Shown here piece after piece: positions 31,760-41,939 of a stretch of 64,000 bases of DNA. Origin of the DNA: Shinisaurus crocodilurus (taxonomy: Eukaryota > Chordata > Lepidosauria > Squamata > Shinisauridae); the NCBI GenBank assembly GCA_021292165.1, contig JAHFWL010001321.1, positions 390,501 to 454,500 on the forward strand. Direction: 5' to 3'. Both the position numbers and the translations under genes were made by a program. The notes below the pieces were generated by a model. The model did not search any database and was not told the DNA's origin. It saw nothing but the letters and a program-made list of their open reading frames with translations. The stretch's first letter is position 1, and each line of letters opens with the position of its first letter.

Positions 31760-32110
31760 TAAGAGCATAAGAAGAGCTGTGCTGGGTCAGACCAAGGGTC
31801 CATCCAGTCCAGCATTCTGTTCACACACTGGCCAACCAGCTGCCCACGGGAAACCCACAAGCAGGACATGAGTGTAGCAGCACCCTCCTGCCCATGTTCC
31901 CCAGAAACTGCTGTACATAGGCATACTGCCTCTGACACTGGAGGTAGCATATAGCAGTCAGGACTAGTAGCCATTGATAGCTTTCTCCTCCATGAATTTG
32001 TCCAATCCCCTTTTAAAGCCGTCCAAACTGGTGGCCATCACGACATCTTGTGGAAGTGAATTCCATAATTTCACTCCATAGTCTCACTGCGCCTAAAGAG
32101 AGGGTGGGCT
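31760..32110 (-). mobile_element. CR1-like LINE (second family), 3' part
   Basis: Starts with the element's 3' end (ataagagcataagaagagct...gggtcagaccaagggtcc) and continues to cacgacatcttgtggaagtgaattccataattt. It is the cleanest copy of the 3' untranslated part of this family. Confidence 0.85.
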
Positions 32111-32129
32111 CTGTGACCTTCCGCATCCT

Positions 32130-32240
32130 GGTTTCCACCCCAGGTGTTGGGCTATGGTACCTATCATCCCTGACCAGCATGGAGAGTGGACAGAGATTAT
32201 GGGATTTGTGGTCCAAAAGCATTTGGAAGGCACCTGATGG
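32130..32240. mobile_element. Palindromic hAT-type MITE
   Basis: Motifs cctatcatccctgaccagca, gattatgggatttgtggtcc and ggaaggcacctgatgg. Confidence 0.55.
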
Positions 32241-32367
32241 GCTAAGGCTGACTTGGTGACATGATTAGGAACGTAAGAATGTGAGCCCGACTGAAGACCA
32301 CATCCGTGAAGGCTACTCATGAAATAATGGTATTTAATGGCATATTAAAGAATGTAGATTAACCATA

Positions 32368-32612
32368 AAGAGCCAGTGTGGCATAGTGGTGAGAGTGTTG
32401 GACTGGGGCTCCAGAGATCCAGGTTCTAGTCCACCCTCAGCCATGAAGCTCACTGGGTGACTTTGGGCCAACCACTGACCCTCAGCCTCACCTGCCTCAC
32501 AGGGTTGTTTTGAGAATAAAATGGAGAGGAGGATGAGGATCATGTAAGCTGCCTTGGGTTCCTTGCAGGAAAAAAGGTGAGATATAAATAGCATTAATAA
32601 AAAATAAATAAC
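32368..32612 (+). mobile_element. Full-length MIR/CORE-like SINE
   Basis: Head gagccagtgtggcatagtgg with A box; B-box-like aggttctagtcc; core gctcactgggtgactttggg; caccctcagcctcacctgcctcacagggttg segment; L2-like tail 'gctgccttgggttccttgca' and a poly-AT end. Best reference copy in the window. Confidence 0.85.
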
Positions 32613-32654
32613 ATCATGGGGCATTTATGTCAGCTGTCTTTTAACACATCTAGT

Positions 32655-32822
32655 ATTATTTATTGAAATTGTTTTTAGCTGTTTAAATTGTTTTGTTTTG
32701 TATATTGAAATTTTATGTTGTATCTTATTATCTGTATTTGCAGTTTGTAATTTTATGAATTGTTGTGAACTGCCCAGAGAGCTTCGGCTATTGGGCGGTA
32801 TAGAAATAAAATTAATAGACCC
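32655..32822 (+). mobile_element. L2 3' tail
   Basis: gttgtgaactgcccagagagcttcggctattggg preceded by the T-rich L2 untranslated region. Confidence 0.75.
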
Positions 32823-33079
32823 ACAAACTGTTGCCGCAAGTACCCGTTCCAGCAGGATGTACAGCTGAGAATGAGAACAGGAAGCAAAGCCATTCCACTG
32901 TCCCTGCTGAAAGGCTACTTAATTTTTCCTCTTCCTCCCCATCCCTTTTTCGTGTGTCACGTCATTTTAGATTGTAAGCTTGCAGGCAGGAACTGTCTTG
33001 TTTTTAACCGATTCTATGTAAGCCACTCGGAGCCTTTTTGTCTGAGGAGTGGGATAAAAATACTTTAAATCATAAATAA

Positions 33080-33385
33080 ATAAGAGCTCTGCTGAATCAG
33101 ATCAAAGGCCTATCTAATCTACCTTTCTGTTTAGTGGCCAGCCAGCTTCCTATGGGAAACCCACAAGCAGGACAGGAGTGCAATAACACCCCCCGCCCAT
33201 GTTCCGCAGCAACTGGTGTATGGAGGCATACTGCCTCTGATACGGGAGGTAGCATATAGCCAATCAGGACCAGTCGCATTTGATAGCCTTCTCCTCCATG
33301 AATGTGTCTAATCCGCTTTTAAAGCCGTCCAAGTTGGTGGCCAGCACGACATCTAGCAAATTCCATAGTTTATGTTTGGCGTGTT
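33080..33385 (-). mobile_element. CR1-like LINE (second family) fragment
   Basis: gagctctgctgaatcagatc, cctatgggaaacccacaagc and ccgtccaagttggtggccagc in order. Confidence 0.8.
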
Positions 33386-33454
33386 GTGTGAGGCTGATGT
33401 GTGGAGAGGGCAGGGCAGGGCAGTCAATGTCACATGACTGCTAAAAATGGCACT

Positions 33455-33530
33455 ATAGTACACTGGCTGGGGCATGCTGGGTGTTGTAGTCCAACACATC
33501 TAGAGGGTGCCAGGTTGGGGAAGACTGCTA
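33455..33530. mobile_element. Palindromic MITE, right half
   Basis: ggctggggcatgctgggtgttgtagtccaacacatctagagggtgccaggttgggg. Confidence 0.6.
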
Positions 33531-33837
33531 TAATAAATAGGCAGGATTGGCCATGCAGTCTGCTGGGTGCGGGGGGGGGGGGGGATCTCTCTCTTATTCT
33601 GCAAGTCTAACAGCAACTTCCACTTTTTGCTGTCCAAGAGGAATGTGAATGTACTTCCATCCTGCAGAGCAAAAAAAAAAAGTTTAAGTGGAGATGCCTG
33701 AGGCTGAAGATGATTTCACTTGGTACCACCCCTAGGCCAGGTGCTGTGCTGAACCCAGGTGTGCTGCTGACCTGGAGGGCTAATTTGCCTCCCATCTATC
33801 TCCAGCTAAAAGTATTCATTACCAGATTAATTCCACA

Positions 33838-34215
33838 TCAGGGGTGCCTAACCGCTTTCAACCCCAGGGTGGAATTCAGTTTTCTCCAGGGCAGCATTCC
33901 AGTGTTGGGTGAGGCCAAAGGAAAAAGGGGCATGGCCAGAAATACCAGCATATTTTAACTTTCTGCTAGTAACCAAGCCTTCGGAGAAGCATTTCAAGCT
34001 TTTAGTCTTTGGGTCTTTGCCGAAGCAAATTGGGGAAAGGGGGCTGTAGCCAACTGCTGAACCCCTGGAGAACAGATGGGCTTCATTACTGGTATTACGA
34101 GCTATAAACTAAAATATGCTGGTATTTTTGGCCAGGACCCTGTTGCCTTTGGCCCTGCCCATCACTGGAATGCATGTCCCCTCCAGCTTCTCCATAACTG
34201 AATTCAGCTGTAAGA
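33838..34215. mobile_element. Two hAT-type fragments in inverted orientation (20552 family)
   Basis: 33838-34060 reads forward (caggggtgcctaaccgcttt, attccagtgttgggtgaggcc, aagccttcggagaagcatttc). 34090-34215 reads backward (aaatatgctggtatttttgg, catcactggaatgc, ctgaattcagctg). Each is incomplete. Confidence 0.6.
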
Positions 34216-34272
34216 AGTTTGACTTCCGTGATGCCAATGCATAGAATAAATCCGGTAATGAATGCTTTAGAA

Positions 34273-34392
34273 CAGCCTTCCCCAACCAGATGCCCTCCAG
34301 CTGTGTTGGGACTACAACTCCTAGAATCCCCCAGCCAGTTTCTCGAGTTGTAGTCCCAACACAGTTGGAGGGCGCCCGTTTGGGGAATGCTG
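34273..34392. mobile_element. Palindromic hAT-type MITE with 8-bp duplication
   Basis: A 120-bp near-perfect palindrome (cagccttccccaaccagatg ... its complement ...gtttggggaatgctg). It is flanked by ctttagaa (34265-34272) and ctttagag (34393-34400), 7 of 8 matching. This is the reference copy for the family. Confidence 0.85.
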
Positions 34393-34571
34393 CTTTAGAG
34401 AATTCTACCCTTAAAGGCGGCCAAGAAATAATTTTAGATAAGTTAGTCATGACTAATTGAAAAGTCCCATTTATTTCAATTTGCCTACTCAAAGTAGGGC
34501 TTATGTTGGATTTTACCCATTAACAGTGGCTGTTTACAGAGGGGTAGCTGTGTTAGTCCGCTACAGCAGAG

Positions 34572-34680
34572 AGCAGCCTTCCCCAGACTGCAATACCCAT
34601 CATCCCCTGCCCGCCCCAGAGTCGGGGGTGACAGGATTTGTAGCCCAAAACATTAGGGCTTCAGGTTGGAGAAGACTGAT
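34572..34680. mobile_element. Palindromic MITE, diverged
   Basis: cagccttccccagactgcaa, cccatcatcccctgcc and gcttcaggttggagaagactg. Confidence 0.6.
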
Positions 34681-34744
34681 AAAAGCCAACTCTGAACACG
34701 AAGGGAGTCTTGCTGGATCAGACACGAGTAAAGGACCGTATAAA

Positions 34745-34990
34745 AGAGGCGATGTAGCGTAGTGGCTAGAGTGCTGGATTGGGACTCGGCAAGCCTGCGT
34801 TCGAGTCATCCCTCCCCCCGCCAAAAAGCTCACTGGGTGACTTTGGGCCAGTCTCTGACTCTCAGCCTAACAGGGCTGTTGTGAGGATAAAATGGAGAGA
34901 GTGGAGGAGGATTATGTGTACGCCGCCTTTGACTCCTTGGAAGGAAAAAAGGCACGATAACAACAACAATAATAATAAATAAATAAAAGA
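34745..34990 (+). mobile_element. MIR/CORE-like SINE with intact promoter boxes
   Basis: gcgatgtagcgtagtggcta gives an A box and cgttcgagtc a B box. The core 'ctcactgggtgactttgggc' and the tail acgccgcctttgactccttgg follow, ending in an (ATA)n stretch. Confidence 0.8.
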
Positions 34991-35394
34991 GTGCAACAGT
35001 TGAAAAGTTTATTACGGGCAAGGAGAGGGAAAGCTCTGCTTCCGCTTCAGTCCTCAGATGGTTAAAGGAACAGAGCTCTCCTCCCTAGAGAGGCAGGAAA
35101 CGTTTGAAATGAGGGCAGGAAGGGACAGGCATAAGCCTCTCTGAGGTTTTGGGGGGTGGGCGGGTGCATGGAAAAGACTGGACAAGACAAGGAGGTAAAG
35201 GTGTGACTTTTGGGTGAAGGGGTCCCGAGGGAGAAGGAAGGGCACCCAACGTTTGCTTTGGGGGGGAGGGGGAGCTTCTTCCCCCAACCCACTCCCCTCT
35301 TGGAAGCATAGTCTGTGCCAGCTCCAGGTTTTGCGGGGAGCTTGAGCAAGACTCCCTCAGTGCCCCCCCATCAGTGAGTCCACCTTCTCACCTC
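34991..35394. other. No recognised feature
   Basis: Purine-rich on plus, with several open minus-strand frames of low complexity; none shows a domain. Confidence 0.3.
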
Positions 35395-35970
35395 CATTGC
35401 CGCCAGCTGCTCCCTCCTCCTCCTCCTCCTCCTCCTCATTGCTGCCTCTTGCTTGCTTGACATGCAGAGAGCCAGTGAGCAAGGAGGCATGGCATCTCCT
35501 GCTCCTCCTTCTCACCAGCACCATTGTCTGGGCCAGAGCGAAAGACAGGAGAAAAAGCTGGGGTGCGGGCCCTTGGCAGGTGCCCGACCATACCTACCCT
35601 TCATGCCAGCCCTGATTCAGGTGGCTGCACTTGACTCAAGACCCTCATAACAACCTCACACAACACCTCTGACTCCCTGCTTGTCCACCACACCATTGGT
35701 CTCATATGGAGGGCAATGCTCCTGTAAGGCACAGAGCACCCACAGGGCAAAGTAATGAATTCACAGGGTGAACAAGCAGGTTGCAAAGGGGAAGAGGAGG
35801 AGCAACTCCAAGGGGCTCTTGTCAGTAGGCCCCTGCTGGGGTGTGGGGCCCCCGCAGCTGCCCAACCATGAGTATCTTGATGCTGGCACTGCCTGCTGTG
35901 CATAGGCTGAGGAGGAATGGAAGTAAATGAGTAGGCACAGAAGGAAGGAACCAGAAGAGCAACCACCAGT
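35395..35970 (-). repeat. Two copies of the GC-rich repeat seen at 12690-13060
   Basis: 35395-35640 carries ttgtctgggccagagc...gcccttggcaggtgcccgacc, the reverse of 12960-12835. 35760-35900 carries gttgcaaaggggaagaggaggagcaactcc and gggcccccgcagctgcccaacca. Ends undefined. Confidence 0.45.
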
Positions 35971-35991
35971 GAACAATTAACAATTGGATAT

Positions 35992-36233
35992 ACAGCAATA
36001 CCTTGGATTGCAAGTAACTTGGTTTGAGAGCATTTTGCAAGACAAGCAAATTTTTAAATATTACTTTTGACTTGATATGCAAGCGACGTCTTGCAATACA
36101 AGTACTGTAGTATGGCTTAAATTAAAAATCTCTGTACAAATTTTTTTGGGGGGATTTCGTTTTGATATAACAGTGTTTTGGATTACAAGCACGTTTCCAG
36201 AACGAATTATGCTCTCAATCCAAGGCATTACTG
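35992..36233. mobile_element. TA-flanked mariner-like MITE, copy 3 of 5
   Basis: cagcaataccttggattgca ... ccaaggcattactg with TA at 35990-35991 and 36234-36235. Confidence 0.8.
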
Positions 36234-36359
36234 TACTTCCACACTAGCTGTCCATTCAATCTTTTGATCTGTAGCCTGCTTTTTGAGTGGAGTCATTGAG
36301 AGTTTGGCTGGACTACCTTACTGACTCCAGCCGTCACATGTGTTTTGCTTCTTTTGCAG

Positions 36360-36477
36360 GACTGCCAGTGGAAGGGCCCTGAGGCTGTTCGCTGACGGCA
36401 CCAGCCTCACTCGTGCCCAGCTCGTAACCTGCCTGAGGGATGGACGTCAGCAGCCGGAGGTCCTCATAGTGCTATAG
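36360..36477 (+). other. Candidate terminal coding exon of an unknown plus-strand gene
   Basis: A good acceptor (tgttttgcttcttttgcag) ends at 36359. It is followed by a 38-codon open frame entered after one base, ending at TAG 36475-36477, with segments RALRLFADGTSLTRAQLV and CLRDGRQQPEVLIVL. The segment has about six CpGs, unusual for the surrounding repeat DNA. No family was recognised and no partner exon was found. The open length alone is not significant, so this could be chance. Confidence 0.3.
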
Positions 36478-36629
36478 AAAGTACTCCCGTGCTGATGGTG
36501 CCAGCAACAGAAACCCCAGGTTGTGCATTCATGCTGCCCCCTGGTGGCACCTGATGTGGCCCTCGGGCCAAAAAGATTGTGCATCCCTGTTGTATTGCAT
36601 GTTGAACCCTCTACCTCAGCAGCCCTCAC

Positions 36630-36800
36630 CATCATTTATTTATTTATTTATTTTATTTCTACACCGCCCCATAGCTGAAGCTCTCTGGGCAGTTTACAAC
36701 AATTCATAAAAACAATAATATACATTATAAGATACAGATAATAAAAACATACAATTTCATTACACAAGTTTAAAAACCAAATTTAAAATGGCAAATAACT
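36630..36800 (-). mobile_element. L2 3' tail, minus orientation
   Basis: tttatttatttattttatttctacaccgccccatagctgaagctc, then the A-rich complement of the L2 untranslated region. Confidence 0.7.
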
Positions 36801-36874
36801 GAACAAGTGAATAAACTAAGCTTGCAGCTGACATAACCCCCGCCCCCCAATGCGCTAATTTGCAGGGATGTTGG

Positions 36875-37005
36875 AGAGTCCTTGGTCTCGAGTCCCGAGT
36901 CTTTGAACCCGAGTCCGAGTCCTTGGTCCAAAATGGTGACTCACGAGTCCTGAGTCCCGAGTCACTCCCAAAGCTGACTCCACGAGTCCCTATTAAAATC
37001 AATGG
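36875..37005. repeat. Degenerate gagtcc/cgagtcc tandem repeat
   Basis: About ten copies of (c)(c)gagtcc, spaced irregularly (gagtccttggtctcgagtcc, gagtccgagtcc, cacgagtcctgagtcccgagtc). Confidence 0.75.
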
Positions 37006-37009
37006 GGGG

Positions 37010-37780
37010 TTTTCCTGAACAAAATAAGGCTACTTCAGATGTGTAATACAAAGGAAACAATATAATGCTGTGATATCACAAGGTAAATTATAATGGAAAC
37101 GGCACAAAGGCCCTGAGTACAAAGATAAAGGAAATATTTATTATATAATTATTTCAAGGAAATGATAAGGTTTTCAATTTTTGAAAAACAAACAGCAATT
37201 TATGTGACTTATTATAAACATAAGTACCACATAACAAAGTAAAAAGTATCCAGAATTCGTAGTCCAAAATAAACCAAAGTGTCCAAGGTCACTGAATGTT
37301 GTAACCAAAGTGTGTAAATAGGGAAGATAATACGACGTTTCTAGATATGTTGCATCGTTTCGTAATCTTCAGTCAACTGAAACAATATATACAGATTATA
37401 GTGGATACAAAAACATATAATATTTTTAAAAAGGAACTGTACTAGATACAGAGCAAGAAAAACTGAGATAAATGCTTACCAGTCAAAAGTTTCACAAGAT
37501 TCATAGATTTGTAATTCACAAAAGTGTAAGGCCTGTAGCCAATGCCTTTCAAAAGGACTGAGCTAAAGTTAGCCCAACAAATTTATACAAAGTGCTAATA
37601 CCCAACAGGTGTAAGCTGAAAGAATGAATTTACAATTAAAGGGGAAAGAATACAGAGTTGCCACATCTACAATACATTGAAACAATGAAAAACAGAACAA
37701 ATAAACCATTGATATGTATCATAAAGCCAGATATACATATAATGACTCCAATACATATAAAAAAGTTTACAGAGTTTGTT
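37010..37780 (-). mobile_element. AT-rich region, probable 3' part of the Penelope-like element
   Basis: It follows the stop of the GIY-YIG frame directly (minus strand) and contains acgatgcaacatatctagaa and gaagattacgaaac, a type of motif often seen near Penelope-like 3' ends. The element boundary was not located. Confidence 0.4.
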
Positions 37781-39225
37781 TTATATAAAACTAGACCAAT
37801 CATATTCACAATTTAAACCACCGGGTGTAATTGTATTGAGGAGAAAAGTAAAGCGCGCCTCCTGCTGGCTGATTAGACGATCTACGTCTAGGGTATTGTA
37901 AGAATGAGAGTGCAGCTTCCAAATCACAAAAAATTGTAAATCTTTATCCTCATGTTTTTTATCTAAAAAATGTTGTACCATAGGGGCGGTTAGCACCCGA
38001 TTACGGATCCTAGATTTATGTTCTTGTATTCGATACTTGATCTGGCGAGTGGTTTTACCCACATACAGTAAGTTACAGGGACATCGAACTATGTATACGA
38101 CTGCTTTTGAATTGCAGTTGGAAAAATGTCTAATGGTAAATTTAAACCCTGAATTAGTGTCATAAAAAGACTTGATCTGTAAGGCATGTGGACAGACTGA
38201 ACATCTGCCACATTTGAAATGACCTGTAGTAGAAGGTGGAGGAGGGGGACCTAATTCGTCAGAGTGAATCATAGAGTCACCTAGATTCCTTGTCCTTCTA
38301 AGTCCAATAGTGGGAAAAGACTGACAACCTGGAATATTAGATAGGAGGTGCCAATGTTTTCGAAGAATATTTTTAATTTTTCCAGCTAAGGGAGAGTATT
38401 GGATTGAAGTATATATAGAGTCTTTATTTATATGTTTACCTTTATTGGTGGATGTCTGAAAAAGAGACCTGTGTCTACTATGTGCTCTGTTTATAGCTTT
38501 ATTAATAACCTGTTTAGGATAGCCCCTAGAGTCAAGATTTACACTAAGTTGTTGTGCTGCCAAATGGTAGTCTACAGGATAAGAAGAATTCCATTTAAGA
38601 CGCAGAAATTGACTAAAAGGAGGTTATCCCTAAGAGATTTTGTATGAAAAGAATTGTAATGCAATAGGGCATTCCTATCAGTAGGTTTCTTAAAAGGAGA
38701 TAGGAAAATAGTACGTAAAGAAGGATCTAGACTAACTTTGGTGTCTAAAAAAGAAACAAAACAAGGGTTACAAGAACCTGTAAATTGAATATCAGAAGAT
38801 ACTGAGTTAATCCAAGATTTAAATTTATCAAACCAGAGTTCTGATTCAAAAATGAAAAATAAATCATCAATATACCTTTTATAAAGCAAAATATGATTAT
38901 TAAACTCTGAATTGAAAATAAATGAATTTTCAAAATGAGACATGAATAAATTAGCCACAGAGGAACCCATGGCCACGCCCTTAACCTGTAAATAAAATTG
39001 GTGTTTATACCTAAAAAAATTGTGTTCAAAAATAATATCTAACAAGTCTAATAAAAGATGGGTTGGAGGATGTTTAGAAAGTCTAAGATCCAGAAAGTTT
39101 GAAATAATAAGACGTGCATCATTTAAAGGAATATTACTATAGAGAGCGTTAACATCAAGAGTAGCCAATACACTACCAGTGGGCACAACAAACAGTAGAA
39201 AAAGAGCGGTGTCAGGATTATACAC
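37781..39225 (-). mobile_element. Penelope-like element: reverse transcriptase plus GIY-YIG endonuclease, one frameshift
   Basis: Two minus-strand frames follow each other. 39225-38572 holds a Penelope-type reverse transcriptase core: LATLDVNALYSNIP, KGVAMGSSVAN and the catalytic YKRYIDDLFFIF. 38563-37781 holds the C-terminal part with RGYPKQVINKAI, a Cys-rich KCGRCSVC and a GIY-YIG nuclease signature (VVYIVRCPCNLLYVGKTTRQ, then RIQEHKSRIRN). Penelope-like elements prime reverse transcription with this nuclease (family knowledge). The two frames overlap in sense around 38600-38625, consistent with a single-base frameshift. The element is 5' truncated just upstream of the RT core, so it is not functional as it stands, but decay is light. 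Confidence 0.9.
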
Positions 39226-39299
39226 GTCAGGATTGGAAAACCTGTGTGAAGAAATAGGTTTTCAAGAGGCATTTGAAACTCACCATGGCTGTGTAAGGT

Positions 39300-39625
39300 G
39301 GCCCAGTATGAAAGCCTGTGTGGCATAGTGGGTTTTAAGACCAAAGAGACTGGCCAGATACAAATCCCCACTCAGCTCCTGCAGTGATCTTGGGCCAGTG
39401 ACACTCTTATTATGATAGATGTAACATTTACCATTTAATGTTGATTGGAGAGACCTGGGGTCAAATCCCTGCTCCCTATGAAACTCAGTGGGTGACCTTA
39501 GGCCAGCCACTATCTCTCAGCCTACCATACCGCACAGGGTTGTTGTGAAGATCAAGTGGGGGCAACTGTGTTTGCCACTCTGAACTCCTTAGGTGTAGGT
39601 CTCAATAAAAATATAGTAATAAATG
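39300..39625 (+). mobile_element. Diverged MIR/CORE-like SINE pieces
   Basis: 39310-39410 has a head-like gtgtggcatagtgggtttta. 39445-39620 has gagacctggggtcaaatccc, ctcagtgggtgaccttaggc and cgcacagggttgttgtgaag, then an aataaa-rich end. Confidence 0.55.
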
Positions 39626-39721
39626 ATGTAGTTTATTATCTCTGTAGTCCAAAGTACAATCCTGCAAGGTCACTGAAAGCACTGTTAGGATGGCATAATT
39701 TTTATACTGCCTGCTCACCTT

Positions 39722-41075
39722 AGAATCATAGAAAAGTAGATTTGGAAGGGGCCTATAAGGCCATCGAGTCCAACCCCCTGCTCAATGCAGGAATCCAAGT
39801 CAAAGCATCCCTGACAGATGGTTGTCCAGCTGCACCTTGAATGCCTCCAGATTGGGAGAGCCCACCACCTCCCTAGGTAGTTGGTTCCATTGTTTTATTG
39901 CTCTAACAGTCAGGAAGTTTTCCCTGATGTTTAGGTGGAATCTGGGTTCCTGTAACTTGAGCCCATCATTCTGTGTCCTGCAAACTGGGATGATCGAGAA
40001 GAGATCCTGGCCCTCCTCTAAGTACAGTTAAACCTTGGATTGCAAGTAACTTGGTCTGCAAGTGTTTTGCAAGACAAGCAAATTTTAAAAATAAATTTTA
40101 ACTTGATAAACAAGTGACGTCTTGCAATACAAGTACTGTAGTACGGTCAAGAAAAATGAAGACTTTACACTATCATTCCTCATTGCAGCTTAAATTAAAA
40201 ATGTGTACAACAAATTTCTTATGGGAAATTTCCCTTTGATATACAAGTGCTTTGGATTACAAGTACGTGTCTGGAACGAATTATGCTTGCAATCCAAGGT
40301 ATTACTGTACTGGAAGAGTGCTATCATATCTCCCCTCAGTCTCCTCTTCTGAAGGCTAAACATGCCCAGTTCTTTCAGTCTCTCCTCATAGGGCCTTGTT
40401 TCCAGTCCCTTTATCATCCTTGTTGCCCTCCTCTGAACCCTCTCCAGTTTGTCTATGTCCTTGTTAAAGTGAGGTGCCCAGAACTGGACGCAGTACTCAA
40501 GATGAGGCCTAACCAGTGCCGAGTAAAGGGGAATTATCACTTCCCGCGATTTGGAAGCTATACTTCTATTAATACAGCCCAAGATTGCATTTGCCTTCTT
40601 TGCAGCCACATCGCATTGCTGGCTCATATTCAATTTGTGATCTACCACAATTCCAAGATCCTTCTCACTTGTAGTATTGTTGAGCCAAGTGTCCCCCATT
40701 CTGTAACTCTGCATTTGGTTTCCTCTCCCTAGGTGCAGCACTTGGCATTTATCCCTATTAAATTTCATTCTGTTGTTTTCGGCCCAGCGCTCCAGCCTAT
40801 CGAGGTCACTTTGAATTTTGTTTCTGTCTTCCAGAGTATTAGCTGTTCCACCCAACTTTGTGTCATCTGCAAATCTGATAAGCATTCCCTGTACCTCCTC
40901 ATCCAAGTCATTAATAAAAATGTTGAAGAGCACTGGGCCCAGGACCGAGCCCTGTGGTACCCCGCTCGTTACCTCTCCCCAGTTTGAGAAGGAACCATTG
41001 ATAAGCACTCTTTGAGTCCGATTCTGTAGCCAATTGTGGATCCACCTGATAGTTGTTCCATCTAGCCCACTCTTA
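39722..41075 (-). mobile_element. CR1 LINE, 5'-truncated, split by a MITE and ending in a hairpin
   Basis: From the 3' end (agaatcatagaaaagtagat) to the RT region, including [14 protein letters not shown] and [13 protein letters not shown]. It is interrupted at 40025-40307 by a TA-flanked MITE. Its 5' end is the left arm of a perfect hairpin (41046-41115). Confidence 0.9.
40025..40307. mobile_element. TA-flanked mariner-like MITE, copy 4 of 5, inside CR1
   Basis: Ends cagttaaaccttggattgca / ccaaggtattactg, with TA at 40023-40024 and 40308-40309. The interrupted CR1 site reads aagTActgg when rejoined, which is what intact CR1 copies have. About 15 bp of CR1 (tgtgacaacccttc-like) is missing just left of the site. 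Confidence 0.9.
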
Positions 41076-41115
41076 GCTAGCTTACTAAGAGTGGGCTAGA
41101 TGGAACAACTATCAG
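41046..41115. repeat. Perfect 30-bp inverted repeat, 10-bp loop, at the CR1 5' end
   Basis: Left arm 41046-41075 (ctgatagttgttccatctag...) is the exact complement of the right arm 41086-41115 (...ctagatggaacaactatcag). Loop gctagcttac. The left arm is CR1 in minus orientation; the right arm is the same 30 bp in plus orientation. Confidence 0.95.
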
Positions 41116-41356
41116 TAGCCGGCTTGTCTTCCACAGTTTCATTGAGCTGAGTGTAATTGTAGTGAATGCCCGTTCGTAAGTACCAGGTGGGTCCTGCTGG
41201 GTCCACGTGTCTCTGTCCTATGTTGTCGGCAGGAGATCCAGGATCTTTCCTTTATCTGTCATTGGCTTTTGAGTGGTGGCCGTTTGCGATGGCGGACTTG
41301 GAACGCCTGAATTTTTTGTATTCAGCACTAAGGAGCTTTGTCTCTTTGTTTGAAAG

Positions 41357-41455
41357 GAATTCCCAAACCAGACCTCATCTCCTGGCTGGAAGGAGGAGAA
41401 GATCCATTTGTCCGGGACTCCAAGGCATTGGAGAGAATGGGGCGTGCCCGCTTAG
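41357..41455 (+). CDS. Locus C KRAB-B box exon
   Basis: A 99-nt exon with acceptor ctttgtttgaaag before 41357 and a possible donor CTTAGGTGTG at 41455. Entering in phase 1 it reads IPKPDLISWLEGGEDPFV, then a short tail RDSKALERMG. This is the KRAB-B box pattern (PKPDLIxxLExGExPWV). B boxes strengthen KRAB repression (family knowledge). It leaves in phase 1, matching the finger exon entry at 43336 on the same strand. No KRAB-A exon was found upstream on plus; the nearest upstream sequence is CR1 and then the Penelope-like element. The donor is not ideal, so the exon may be decaying with its gene. Confidence 0.75.
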   Translation, partial: EFPNQTSSPGWKEEKIHLSGTPRHWREWGVPA

Positions 41456-41574
41456 GTGTGTGGTGGGACCATTCCATGTCTAGGAACTGTGCGGGGTTTC
41501 TGATGGTTGTTCCGGCTTGCGTTATATCTCAGCGAGGACAGACTGGGGCTGTGAATTCTCCTAATGGACATTTC

Positions 41575-41645
41575 TTTCTTCATCTTGTTACATTTCTATA
41601 TCGCCCTATAGCCGAAGCTCTCCAGACAGTTCCGGAAAGGGTAGT
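41575..41645 (-). mobile_element. L2 3' tail, minus orientation
   Basis: cattcttctttcttc-like T-rich end, then atatcgccctatagccgaagctctccagacag. Confidence 0.55.
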
Positions 41646-41939
41646 GCCCTCTCCATTCATATCCGGATGGTATATCGTTACATATCCCCTCGTCAGAATC
41701 CCTTTTCCTCTCCTTCATTGGGATTTAGATGCAAGGTGGAGGCTCAAGTGGTCCATCATCCCATTCCCACAATGCAAGCAGGATGGTGGACCTTTTGACC
41801 TGCATTTTTTTTGTCCCTATAACTTGGGCAGGAGGGTCCTGTGTCAAAGGCTGGACAGATTGGTCAGGATAACTGATGGGGAATGATGCCTATATTGGAT
41901 TAGATTCAGAACTTGCAGCCGATGAACACACCTTACTGC

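Noticed and set aside
34745..34810. tRNA gene
   Set aside because: A- and B-box-like sequences are present but continue into the SINE core and L2-like tail.
41166..41886. Two long plus-strand frames of unknown function
   Set aside because: The only recognisable segment in this stretch is the KRAB-B exon, which is in a different frame; the long frames are incidental.
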